64,000 nt of DNA from Tomocerus qinae (Eukaryota > Arthropoda > Collembola > Entomobryomorpha > Tomoceridae). The stretch spans positions 34,832,201 to 34,896,200 of the forward strand of contig CM034548.1 of assembly GCA_020055645.1 (NCBI GenBank). The letters run 5' to 3'. Shown piece by piece: positions 53,767-63,926 of this stretch. A program made the position numbers and the translations under genes. The notes beneath the pieces were generated by a model. The model saw only the letters and a list, made by a program, of their open reading frames with translations, had not been told where the DNA came from and did not search any database. Each line of letters opens with the position of its first letter. Position 1 is the first letter of the stretch.

Positions 53767-53841
53767 TTTACGGTTAGGACGACTACGAGGATAAGCGTAA
53801 TTGTATTATTCGCGATCCTCCTTGGCAGTCCTTGCCGTAGA
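53767..53841 (+). ncRNA. Hairpin C1 (miRNA-like)
   Basis: TACGGTTAGGAC pairs with GTCCTTGCCGTA and GAGGAT with ATCCTC. The inner pairs differ from other family C members but are matched on both arms. Confidence 0.65.
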
Positions 53842-54178
53842 GATTATTTCTCAACGCTTCATTGAAGACGCTTTTCAAGATATCAGCATTATACGACGTC
53901 TTACGTTTTTGTCCTGAGCGTATGTAGGCTAGCGTTTGTGCTGTATTCACTGTATGAATATAATTTATCTTTTAGCAAATGATTTATCTTGTGTTTACTT
54001 ACATTGCTTAGTAGTACTTTTGGAGAAAGTATCTATTTCTAATCATGTTAACTTTTTTGCTAGTAACATAGTTTACCTATTCTACTATAGAGGAGTTTGC
54101 TATGACTCGCTCTTCGATGCTAATAGTTATATGAGAGGGAAAAGAACTATCATTTCCTGTTTTGATCTCTTCTGCGTA

Positions 54179-54232
54179 GCACAGTCGTGAACACAGACAC
54201 TAATTTTATACGTCTGTGAGCACGTCTGTGCT
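54179..54232 (+). ncRNA. Hairpin E1
   Basis: GCACAGTCGTGAACACAGAC pairs with GTCTGTGAGCACGTCTGTGC (three mismatches in 20), loop about 14 nt; then GTGGAGATTATAA. Confidence 0.68.
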
Positions 54233-54684
54233 GTGGAGTGGAGATTATAATCGACCATCTATATCCTAACGGAAGATTGCGTAGTTTAACGTTGAGGGCA
54301 GAAAACTTATTGGAAAGTTTATTCACTTTCACTGGGAAATCAAGCTCAGATTCACGCTTTCACCTGGCCGTTACAAGGAGTTGTCTCATTTTTGGCAATA
54401 GAATCTTTTAGGTCAAAGTTGTATTTCTTTTTGTAAGCTAATCTTCATGAAGATGATATCCTCGTATGTATTAAACGCTATGCTTTGCATTAGTGCTCAC
54501 CACTTTATGTCAAAAAGACTTTGAAGTTCAATTCGGCAATTCCATATGTAGCAACAGAATAAGAGTTATATTTAAAAATGCGAATTAAATAAGTGGTGTA
54601 AACAAAACTTAAGTCTACCTTATAATTGATACACTTATACAATGACAATTTCAGATTTCCGACTGTGTATACTTATTAAATAGT

Positions 54685-54759
54685 TTTTAGGGTTTGGACG
54701 ACAAGAAGAGAAAGCGTGATTGTATTATTCGTTTTTTCTCCTTGTAATCCTAGCCGTAG
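54685..54759 (+). ncRNA. Hairpin C2 (miRNA-like)
   Basis: TTGGACGACAAGAAGAG pairs with CTCCTTGTAATCCTAGCC; one of the weaker members (TTAGGG at the base). Confidence 0.6.
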
Positions 54760-54863
54760 AAATTATATCTCATCACTTCATTGAAGACACTTTTGAAGAT
54801 ATCTGCCTTTAAAAATGCGAATTAAATATATGGTGTAAACAAAACTCAAGTTTACCTTATAAT

Positions 54864-54971
54864 CAGTGGGGGGGGCGACAAATTATAAGTTAAAACATAT
54901 ACTATTATTGGGTTTCAAGGCAAAAATTCCTTTCTTCGATTTCGGGTGGTGGGCGGGCCACCCTGGCGCTG
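54864..54971. mobile_element. hAT-like mini-element, copy 1
   Basis: Begins CAGTGGGG and ends GCGCTG, flanked on both sides by CTTATAAT, an 8-bp direct repeat typical of hAT target sites. GC-rich ends, AT-rich centre, no coding capacity. Confidence 0.72.
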
Positions 54972-55113
54972 CTTATAATAGATGCACTTAATGATAATTT
55001 CAGATTTCCGACTGTGTTTACAACAAAACTCAAGTCTACTTTATAATAGATACAATTATACAATGAAAATTTCAGACTGTGTATGCTTACTTACTTACGT
55101 AAATATAATAATA

Positions 55114-55189
55114 TTTACGGTTAGGATGACAAGGAAAAAATGCGTGATTATATTATTCGTATTTTTGCCTTTGTAATCCTAGCCGTAAA
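55114..55189 (+). ncRNA. Hairpin C3 (miRNA-like)
   Basis: TTTACGGTTAGGATGACAAGG pairs with CCTTTGTAATCCTAGCCGTAA(A); loop TGCGTGATTATATTATTCGT. Confidence 0.7.
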
Positions 55190-55368
55190 AATTATATCTC
55201 AACACTTCATTGAAGACACTTTTGAAGATATTTATCTTTAAAATATCTGCCTTTAAAAATGCGAATTAAATAAGTATAATGTAAACAAAACTCAAGTCTG
55301 CCTTATAATTGATACACTAATACAATGATAATTTCAGATTTCCGACTGTGTATACTTCTCAAATAATA

Positions 55369-55444
55369 TTTACAGTTGGGATGACAAGGAGGAAATGCGT
55401 CATTAAATAATTCGTTAGTTCTCCTTGTTCATTCTAGCCGTATA
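55369..55444 (+). ncRNA. Hairpin C4 (miRNA-like)
   Basis: TTACAGTTGGGATGACAAGG pairs imperfectly with CCTTGTTCATTCTAGCCGTA; more diverged. Confidence 0.55.
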
Positions 55445-56118
55445 GATTATATCTCAACGCTTCATTGAAAACGCTTTTCAAGATATCTGCCTTATTCGAC
55501 GTCTTACGTTTCTGTCTTAAACGTATGTGTAGTATTCACTGTAATGAACTGCATTTATCAGCAAATGGTTTCTCTTGTGCTTACTTACATTGTTTAGCAG
55601 TTTCTCGACATTTACCCCTCATTGCTACAATAATACTAATGTAATAAGACATTGCTCCTAAAAAGTTCTTCTTTCTCCAATTCCAGATATAACCGAATGT
55701 TTTGACTTATATTAGAATTTCCTTCAAACCTCTATTCGTAACTCTTCGATTGGCTTATAAAGCAGTTTATTTTTTAATATCATTAATACCAGTTAATTTT
55801 AAAGCAGTCTTAAGCTTAATTGTTTTAAGAAGCTGCATTGTACATAGTTGCGTACATGCCAGTACATAGTTGTACATTGTACATATTATAGACTTTGCTT
55901 TGCATTTAAACCCACCACTTTATGCCAAAACATTCTCTAAAAGCTAAGTGGTAAGAGTTTTAAGTTCAATTTGGCAATTCCTTATGTAGCAATAGAATAA
56001 GTTATGCATAAAAGGGCGAATTAAATAAATGGTGTAAAAAAAACTCAAGTCTATCTTATAATAGATACAATTATATAATGATAATTTCAAAATTCCGACT
56101 GCATACTTCTCAAATAAT

Positions 56119-56194
56119 ATTTACGGTTAGGATGGTTATGGAGAGAAAGCGTGATTGTATTATTCGTTTTCTCCTTGACTATCCTAGCCGTAGA
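56119..56194 (+). ncRNA. Hairpin C5 (miRNA-like)
   Basis: TTACGGTTAGGATGGTTATGG pairs with CCTTGACTATCCTAGCCGTA. Nearly every difference from a perfect stem is a G.U on the plus strand. Confidence 0.75.
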
Positions 56195-56641
56195 GATTAT
56201 ATCTCAACGCTTCTTGAAGACGATTATGAAGATATCAGTCTTATTCGACGTATTACGTTTTTGTCCAATGTGTAGTATTCAATATATAAATTGCATTAAT
56301 CTTTTAGCAAATGATTTCTTTTGTATTTAATTACATTGTTTAGCAGTTTCTCAACAGTTTCCTCTCATTGCTACCATAATACTAATAAGACTTTACTCCT
56401 AAAAAGTACCACTTTCTCCATTGCCAGATATTAACTGAATGTTTTTAGTTATGTTAGAGTTTCTTTTTATTCGTATCGCAACTCTTCGATTGGCTTTCAA
56501 AGCAGTTCAAATTTTAATATTAATACTAGTTAACTTTAAAGCAAGAGTCGATCCATGTCAAGTCATCATGTTTAAGAGAAGACTGATTCCTACATACGAG
56601 GGAAGACGACTATCATTTTCTGCTTTGATCTCTTCTGCGTT

Positions 56642-56695
56642 GCACAATCGTGAACACAGACTTTAATTTTACATGTCTGTGGGCACGTCTGTGCT
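56642..56695 (+). ncRNA. Hairpin E2
   Basis: Paralogue of E1: GCACAATCGTGAACACAGAC pairs with GTCTGTGGGCACGTCTGTGC. Confidence 0.65.
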
Positions 56696-57184
56696 GTGGA
56701 GTGGAGATTATAATCGACCATCTATATCCTAACGGAAGATTGAATAGTTTATCGTCGAGGGTAGAAAACTTATTGAGAAGATTGTTCACTTTCACTGGTA
56801 AATCAATCTCAGATTCTTTCAGCTTTCACCTGACCGTTACAATGAGTTTTCTCATTTTGGGCAGTAAAATCTTTTAGGTCAAAGTTGTATTTCTTTTTGT
56901 AAGCTAATCTTCATGAAGATGACATCCTCGTATGTATTATACACTATGCTTGCATTAGTGCTCACCACTTTATGTCAAAAAAGCTCACTAAGAGCTAATT
57001 AGTTTAAGACTTCAAAGTTCAATTTGGCAATTCCATATATAGTAACTTAGTAACAGAATAAGAGTTATATTTAAAAATGCGAATTAAATAAGTGGTGTAA
57101 ACAAAACTTAAGTCTACCTTATAATTGATACACTTATACAATGACAATTTCAGATTTCCGACTGTGTATACTTATTAAATAGTT

Positions 57185-57259
57185 TTTACGGTTAGGACGA
57201 CAAGGAGAGAAAGCGTGATTGTATTATTCATTTTTTCTCCTTGTAATCCTAGCCGTAGA
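57185..57259 (+). ncRNA. Hairpin C6 (miRNA-like)
   Basis: TTTACGGTTAGGACGACAAGG pairs with CCTTGTAATCCTAGCCGTAG, and GAGAGAAAG with the TTTTTTCTC side through G.U pairs. Confidence 0.75.
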
Positions 57260-57362
57260 AATTATATCTCATCACTTCATTGAAGACACTTTTGAAGATA
57301 TCTGCCTTTAAAAATGCGAATTAAATATATGGTGTAAACAAAACTCAAGTTTACCTTATAAT

Positions 57363-57477
57363 CAGTGGGGGTGGGCGACAAATTATAAGTTAAAATATAT
57401 ACTATTATTGGGTTTTAAGGCAAAAATTCCTTTCTTCGATTTCGGGGGGCGGGCGGGCCACCCTAACTGCGGCACTG
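57363..57477. mobile_element. hAT-like mini-element, copy 2
   Basis: Begins CAGTGGGG, ends GGCACTG (a perfect CAGTG/CACTG terminal repeat), flanked by CTTATAAT on both sides. It has the same insertion site as copy 1, so it was carried by the 2.5-kb duplication. Confidence 0.75.
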
Positions 57478-57540
57478 CTTATAATAGATGCACTTAATGA
57501 TAATTTCAGATTTCCGACTGTATTTACTTCTCAAATAATA

Positions 57541-57616
57541 TTTACGGTTAGGATGACAAGGAGAAAATGCGTGATAATATTATTCGTATTGTTTCCTTGT
57601 AAATCCTAGCCGTGAA
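57541..57616 (+). ncRNA. Hairpin C7 (miRNA-like)
   Basis: TTTACGGTTAGGATGACAAGG pairs with CCTTGTAAATCCTAGCCGTG; one extra A in the 3' arm. Confidence 0.68.
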
Positions 57617-57780
57617 GATTATATCTCATCACTTCATTGACGACACATTTGAAGATATCTGCCTTTAACAGTGCGAATTAAATATGTGGTGTAAACAAAA
57701 CTCAAGTCTACCTTATAATTGATACTCTTATGCAATGACAATTTCAGATTTCCGACTGTGTATACTTCCCAATAATAGTA

Positions 57781-57856
57781 TTTACGGTTAGGACGACAAG
57801 GAGAGAAAGCGTGATTGTATTATTCATTTTTTCTCCTTGTAATCCTAGCCGTAGAA
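57781..57856 (+). ncRNA. Hairpin C8 (miRNA-like)
   Basis: Same arms as C6; stem about 24-28 bp, loop GCGTGATTGTATTATTC. Confidence 0.75.
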
Positions 57857-58138
57857 ATTATTTCAACACTTCATTGAAGAAACTTTTGATATCTGCCTTA
57901 TTAACGCCTGACGACGTCGTAAGTAAGCGTATTTTAAGTATTCACTATATGAATTGCAACAATTTAATTGATGAGAGATTTTCGTGGGAGATTTATCATA
58001 ATTGAAGCTAACTTTGTAATTGGAAACAGATAAAGGTAAATTATATTTTCTGTTTATAGCGATTATCAGTGAGACAGGTGGAGTCTGGCCATGCATCTAG
58101 ACACTAGACATCAGGATCAACATTCCTTCTTCCAGACA

Positions 58139-58221
58139 AATCTCATATATTATGTCTCTACTTTTGTGTCGTGCAGATTTTGGATGTGCTACACAAAAAT
58201 AGAGACTAAATATTGGAGATT
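58139..58221 (+). ncRNA. Hairpin D4 (miRNA-like)
   Basis: AATCTCATATATTATGTCTC(TACTTTTGTGT) pairs with ACACAAAAATAGAGACTAAA(TATTGGAGATT) over 33 bp with few mismatches; 83 nt in total, followed by ATAAAC. Confidence 0.82.
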
Positions 58222-59655
58222 ATAAACATGCTCGAAAATGGAGTTGGAGTCTAACTGTACTTTCGGAGGCTACTTGACCAATTTCGGGTAAGTATGAATT
58301 CGGATTACGCCCATCTATTAAATGTGTAATTAACTGCCACAGTTGGTAGCTACAAATGTTTCATCATTTCATCGAACTATATAAGTACATTCGGGGTTCG
58401 GTCTTAGGAAAGGAATCAAGCATAAGGAAACGAAATTGAGATAGAGAATCAGATATATCACAACAAATAAATAGATCACTATTTTTTGTATTAGATACCA
58501 TGCCTTTACTCTCGGAAGTGACCAGTTTTGGATTGTCATTTTGAATCAGTATGCTAGATATTTTTTAATTTATTTTGCTCTGAATCAACCTGCATGAAAA
58601 CTACTGTGGGAATTGAAATTGTGTTTCCTAATTTTTTTCCCCTGAGTAGTTTGTGGCAGAGATTAGTGGAATATAAAAGACTAATATGCATTAGCAAGGA
58701 TTTCTTATCTGAGCTACTGAATAGCTGAACGATTTATATTTAAATTTTCAAACTATAAATGGCAAGGGTGACTGGACTGCATGTTCATATAATTGCGGTT
58801 AGGTGCCAATAATATGGGTACCTATATATCTTGCATCTCGACCTATGACATAGGATGATAGATAAGAAAGTGGCTATAGCGAGTCAGTAACGGAGAGGAA
58901 AATGAACATTTATTTTATGGATCCACAATTTTCTAACTTATGCAACGTCGACTATGAGAATCGGTATTTACACCCGCCTTCCACTGCGTTCGTTTACATA
59001 GATAGGGTCTTAATCTAGCAATAAAAAACAAGCCTCACTTGTTCATGTAGGCGGTGGGCGGTTTCGGTGGGTTGCGGTTTATTTTGTCAATCTCCCTCAA
59101 CTAGTAGTGTAGCTTGTCCTCGTCAGACATCTAAGCACACGGAATCAGTAAAGACAGAAAGATTTATATCAAGATGATTTTATTTCTTCTTGATACAAAT
59201 GCATGGAGAATCCACAACAGTACTTGAAATTAATATATACGCATAAACAGTAGACCTTTGGAATCATAATTTGCAATTTAATATACATTGGGAGTTACAT
59301 ATAAGTATCTTATTTGTTTCCAAATCTCGTCTGCTCGAAAATAAAAGGCTGGCTCTGCGTTTTTCCTTAACACTCCTGTTTCGAATCCCTATTAAGGATG
59401 TCACCCTGTTCATTGAGGTTTGTAATAATTATTCAAAGCTAATGGGCAGGGTGGCATCTTCTTTTAGATTAATCTGCAACGACTGGACTCTAATTGGATG
59501 AAAATTAAAGGTACACATAGTATTATTGCCTTCGAATCTCAATCTATAGGTTTTTGATCTAGTTACTTCAATCGCCAAATGCAATATTTGTATTTTCTAT
59601 AACGGTATGTAAAGTAGAAAGGACATTTTTATGTAATTTAGTATTACTGTGACAT

Positions 59656-59860
59656 CAAAGTGATTCGAATGTTTCCAGGGCTCCGCCCTCAGGGACAAAG
59701 TGACGACATGCTCCAGAAAACTGGTTCCCCCAACCAATTCTTCGAATCGAAATTAGGGGGAAAGTAGTTGGAAAGAACTGGTTGGGGGAAATCAGTTTTC
59801 TGGAGCATGTCGTCATTTTGTCCCTGAGGGCGGATCTCTGGAAACATCCGAATCACTTTG
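59656..59860. mobile_element. Palindromic MITE, about 205 bp
   Basis: CAAAGTGATTCG...CGAATCACTTTG with about 90-bp arms (CCGCCCTCAGGGACAAA, GACATGCTCCAGAAAACTG) and a short centre. GTGACAT repeats on both sides (7 of 8 bases of an 8-bp direct repeat), which suggests a hAT-type target duplication. The arms are much more similar than those of the miRNA-like hairpins. Confidence 0.8.
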
Positions 59861-60557
59861 AGTGACATATTATCGTTTTTCTAAGATTATAACTTTTCTT
59901 TCAATACTTGTATTTTTTCAGATTTCAACTTCTATTTATTATATTTATGTATCTTCCTTGTTAATGACTCAATTTTTATCATAGTGATATGAAGAGTTTT
60001 TCTCAGTGTATTGCATTGGTGTCTCTGTTTTTTTTATTTCGTTGGAACCAATTCATCAGATAATTTGTGAGAATTGTAAACGCATAACGGATTGCATCAA
60101 GAAACTTCAGGCGATTGCTGTTTTAATTTCTATCAAATCTATTTTTAAAGATTCTCTTGGAGATCAGAATTTAATTTATAAGACCTTGGTGCGGGAATGC
60201 TGATGAACAGAACAAAAACAACGGTTGACGGTATTACTATTTAGGTATTATGATATTTAGGCTATTTAGGTATTATTTGACCATTTTGTCAGAATTGTTC
60301 CTGGAATTGATGAAATACTCAAGACACAAGACATCAAAAGTTGCAAAATTCACCGACTTTGTTCAATTATCTTTAGTGTATAATCACTCATTTTATTCCT
60401 ACGCATAAATTAAAATGCTAGGAATATTATGAGTGGTGATACAATGAAGATATTTACTTCGTGCAAGAGAGGACATTTTTCAAAATCTTCCCTGGAATTG
60501 GTACAATATCCAAGACAACGACATATTTTTGGATCCTTCTCGGCATCCTTTGTGCAT

Positions 60558-60635
60558 CTTTACTGTAAATCTTAGTATAATGGACAAGCGTTTATTATAA
60601 GAAGCATTGCCATTATATTTTGATTAATAGTGGAG
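60558..60635 (+). ncRNA. Hairpin D5 (miRNA-like)
   Basis: CTTTACTGTAA pairs with TTAATAGTGGAG and TATAATGG with CCATTATA; loop TTTATTATAA. Confidence 0.65.
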
Positions 60636-60773
60636 ATTGTAGTTTGATCCTGGGAGATGGAATCAACGAATTTTAACTTCTTCGGTTTGATTGGAATAGA
60701 AGCCGAATAGCCAACGTATTATTTAATTCTGACTCCTGGTTTAAATCCCTGTACTTCCTAAAATGCTCTTAAT

Positions 60774-60848
60774 CTTTACTGTAAGCAGACGGTGTTGGGC
60801 TTTATGTATTTATATCGTCAGTCCACCATTGTCTGCTATTCAGTGGAG
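60774..60848 (+). ncRNA. Hairpin D6 (miRNA-like)
   Basis: CTTTACTGTAAGCAGACGGTG pairs with CCATTGTCTGCTATTCAGTG(GAG); then ATTATAACTTCG. Confidence 0.72.
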
Positions 60849-61287
60849 ATTATAACTTCGTACCGAAATGTAGAGGAAGAGAAGATTAAGCGGGGGAAGT
60901 CGTTTGTTTTTAGGTCCTAACTTTTCATCTCAATAATATTATGGTAAGTTTTTAGAATCCCGCAAGACATATTTCGCCACAAAACCACAATAATAGTTTA
61001 TTTCTTTGTCCAGTTTTATTATTTATTATTTAATGTTTAGAATGTTTAAATTTATACTGTACAAACATAATTTTGTAAGGCGTAAATTTACCGTAGCAAT
61101 GTAATGCTAAGCTTTGATTGACAGTGGATATTATAACTTTGTGTGGAAATGTATAATAGAAGATGTGATTCCTAATTTAATTCTGTTTTGACTATTTTTC
61201 AGATTTTCCCTAAGTATTGCCATCATGCCATGACGATAGCAAATGTATCCCGTGTTCCGGTTTACTGAAAAGCTCCTGGTCATCATT

Positions 61288-61366
61288 CTTTACGGTAAGG
61301 TTAGGCTCTCTTCTGTCGTGTATACTATTATGTTATGACAGAATGGAGCCTAATCTGACAGTACAG
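61288..61366 (+). ncRNA. Hairpin D7 (miRNA-like)
   Basis: GGTTAGGCTCTCTTCTGTCGTG pairs with TATGACAGAATGGAGCCTAA(TC), base CTTTACGGTAA/TGACAGTACAG. Loop about 12 nt. Confidence 0.78.
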
Positions 61367-61557
61367 AACATAACTACCAAGTCAGGGAAGACGATTTAGA
61401 AGAAACAGCAATTGTGATTCTGATGTCTTATGGTCTTGTTCACCAATTTATTAAAATTCTGTTTGATGCTGACACTTTTCGTGAAATTAACATCTGGAAA
61501 TTTTTCATCGTATGGCTTTCATCGGCTTTGTCATCCAACAGTTCAAATCTATATTCT

Positions 61558-61627
61558 TTACTGTACATTTCGTACTTCAGTATTACGTTTATTATTTCGT
61601 AATACTGTCGTGTGAAATGACACAATG
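61558..61627 (+). ncRNA. Hairpin B3 (miRNA-like)
   Basis: CAGTATTACG and CGTAATACTG pair perfectly around TTTATTATTT. Confidence 0.75.
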
Positions 61628-61980
61628 GAGACTACCAAACTACCATTCGTCCGAAAATGCAAACAAGGTGGTGGAGACAACAGTGACAACTGGCGAGGTT
61701 CTTACTTTTTAACTTAATCTCAGAAGTTCAATTTATTCCTGCTTTTTGCTATACATTTAAGCAATTTTAGTTGTTTATTGTCTCTTTGCTTAATAGTATG
61801 TACATTTTCGTAATCTCTAGCTACAATTTCAATTAATAAGTACGCTATTTATGATTTACTGTCTTTTCCCAAAGGCAAGACCATCTACACTACATAAAAT
61901 TTAATGTAGCGACGCTTTTGGGTATAATAAATACAGCAGTGTAACTGTAATTTGTACAATTTATAAATCAGAACATCAAT

Positions 61981-62046
61981 CTTTACTGTTAGATAGAAGC
62001 AATTTGTAGCAATATCGTCAAATCCTGCTTTGCTTTTCAGTAGAGG
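61981..62046 (+). ncRNA. Hairpin D8 (miRNA-like)
   Basis: CTTTACTGTTAGATAGAAGC(AATTTG) pairs with CAAATCCTGCTTTGCTTTTC(AGTAGAG); then GTTATAACTTTG. Confidence 0.75.
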
Positions 62047-62246
62047 TTATAACTTTGTTGAAAAATTCCAAAGAAAATACAAAAAATTAGGGAAAATGTG
62101 GAAAGTTTGATTCCTACACTCTGTGTGGCTTTTTATGGCTTTGGCACTGGCAATTGATTTGGTTTCTCTGCTTTTTTAATGCATCCTAGGACCCAGAATT
62201 ACTTCATCATTACAGCTATCTATAGCAACAGTTCAAACTATTTTTA

Positions 62247-62320
62247 TTTTCTGTGCTTTGGGCATTTTAGTTTTACGTTTAGTATTTCGTTATACTATTG
62301 TACGTAATGACAAAGTAAAG
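62247..62320 (+). ncRNA. Hairpin B4 (miRNA-like)
   Basis: CTGTGCTTTGGGCATTTTAGTTTTACG against CGTTATACTATTGTACGTAATGACAAAG; some internal mismatches. Confidence 0.6.
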
Positions 62321-62434
62321 ATTGTCATTCGACCTGAAGATGCACTGGAGAAGACACTGGCAACACAGAATTACTGCATCATAATATGGTTTTCAACTCA
62401 ACGGCTATCTTAGGCAACCGTTCAAATTTATATT

Positions 62435-62506
62435 CTTAATTGTGAATTGCATACTTCAGTGTTACGTTGCTTATTTCGTAACACCGTTGTATGTAATGAC
62501 ACAGAG
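62435..62506 (+). ncRNA. Hairpin B5 (miRNA-like)
   Basis: GTGTTACG/CGTAACAC is perfect where B8 and B10 use G.U; GCATAC/GTATGT at the base. Confidence 0.72.
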
Positions 62507-62666
62507 AAGACTACTTTCGTCCGAAAATGCAAACGAGATAGTGGCGGCAACAGTGATAACAGGATTTGTTCCTACTTTTTAACTACATTTTAGTACGCAG
62601 AATTATTTCATCATATGGTTTTGAAATCAAAAGATATCTATGGAAACCGTTCAATTTAATATTCTT

Positions 62667-62731
62667 TCCTGCGCATTAGACATTGAGTTTTTCGTTTATT
62701 ATTTCGTAAAACTCCAGTGTTTAGTGTCACA
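62667..62731 (+). ncRNA. Hairpin B6 (miRNA-like)
   Basis: GAGTTTTTCG/CGTAAAACTC: the C-G pair of B9 and B11 (CAGTTTT/AAAACTG) is G-C here. ACATTG pairs with CAGTGT. Confidence 0.72.
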
Positions 62732-62890
62732 GTGAAGATTGTCATTCGTCCTAAAAATACACTAGAGAAGACAATGACACCTGGTGTGACTCCTATTTCT
62801 TAACTGCATATAATTACTTCATCATAATAATATTATTATGGTTTTCAACTCAAAACCTATCTTTGGCAAACGTTCAAATTAATATTATTT

Positions 62891-62960
62891 ACTGTGCATT
62901 GGATACTTGAGTTTTACGTTTATTATTATTTCGTAAAACTCTAGTACACAATGGCATAGT
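62891..62960 (+). ncRNA. Hairpin B7 (miRNA-like)
   Basis: GAGTTTTACG/CGTAAAACTC perfect; the loop has one extra ATT. Confidence 0.72.
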
Positions 62961-63119
62961 GCAGAATATTATGCTTCCCGAAAATTCACTGGAGAAGACA
63001 ATGACACCTGGTTTAGTTCCAACTTCTTAACTAAATCTTAGGATCCAGAATTACTTTATCATATGGTTTTCAACTCAAGGGCTATCTTTGACAACCGTTC
63101 AATTCAAATAAATATTCTT

Positions 63120-63187
63120 TCCTATGAGTTGCACACTTCAGTGTTACGTATATTATTTCGTAATACTGTTGAATATAATGACACAGC
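63120..63187 (+). ncRNA. Hairpin B8 (miRNA-like)
   Basis: CAGTGTTACG/CGTAATACTG with one G.U; the outer part is weaker (GAATATAATG). Confidence 0.68.
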
Positions 63188-63369
63188 AAAGACTACATAT
63201 TCGTCCGAAAATGCCAACGAGATGGTGGAGGCAACACTGATAATAGGTTTGGTTCCTACTTTTTAACTATATTTCAGTATCCAGAATTATTTCATCAAAT
63301 GGTTTCAAAATCTAGTTGGAGTTATCTAGTCAAAGTTATCTATGGGGACCGTTCAAATTAGTATTCTTT

Positions 63370-63436
63370 CCTGTTCTTCAAGCACTTCAGTTTTTCGTTT
63401 ATTATTACGTAAAACTGTCGTGCTTGATGACACAAG
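63370..63436 (+). ncRNA. Hairpin B9 (miRNA-like)
   Basis: TCAAGCAC..CAGTTTTTCG pairs with CGTAAAACTG..GTGCTTGA over about 20 bp. Confidence 0.78.
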
Positions 63437-63604
63437 GAAGATTACCATTCGTCCGAAACTGCAGTCGAGATGCACTGGCGAAAACACCGATAACAGGTTT
63501 TGGTTCCTAATTCTTAACTAAAATCTCAGGACTCAGAATTACTTAATCATATTATGGTTTTCAACTCAAGGGCTATCTTTGGCAACCGTTCAAATTAATA
63601 TTCT

Positions 63605-63675
63605 TTCCTGTGAGTTGCACACTTCAGTGTTACGTTTATTATTTCGTAATACTGTTGTGTGTAATGACACGGCAA
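63605..63675 (+). ncRNA. Hairpin B10 (miRNA-like)
   Basis: CACAC..CAGTGTTACG pairs with CGTAATACTG..GTGTG; CCTGTG at the base faces CACGG. Confidence 0.75.
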
Positions 63676-63857
63676 AGACTACATTCATCCGAAAATGCAA
63701 ACGAGATGGTGGAGGCAACACTGGTAATAGGTTTGTTTCCTACTTTTTAACTACATTTCAGTATACTCAGAATAATTTCATCAAAAATGGTTTCAAAATC
63801 TAGTTAAAGTTATCTAGTCAAAGTTATCTATGGGGACCGTTCAAATTAGTATTCTTT

Positions 63858-63926
63858 CCTGTTCTTCAGGCACTTCAGTTTTTCGTTTATTATTTCGTAA
63901 AACTGTCGTGCTTGATGACACAGGGA
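63858..63926 (+). ncRNA. Hairpin B11 (miRNA-like)
   Basis: GCACTTCAGTTTTTCG pairs with CGTAAAACTGTCGTGC. The array probably continues beyond the window. Confidence 0.75.

Larger units (their letters stand above)
54150..57900 (+). repeat. 2.5-kb tandem duplication block
   Basis: Paralogous landmarks: E1 54179 and E2 56642; C2 54685 and C6 57185; mini-elements 54864 and 57363 (offset about 2,460-2,500 bp). A third, older relationship links 53.88, 55.49 and 56.24 kb (cgacgt(c/a)ttacgtttttgt, tttagcaaatgattt). Confidence 0.82.
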
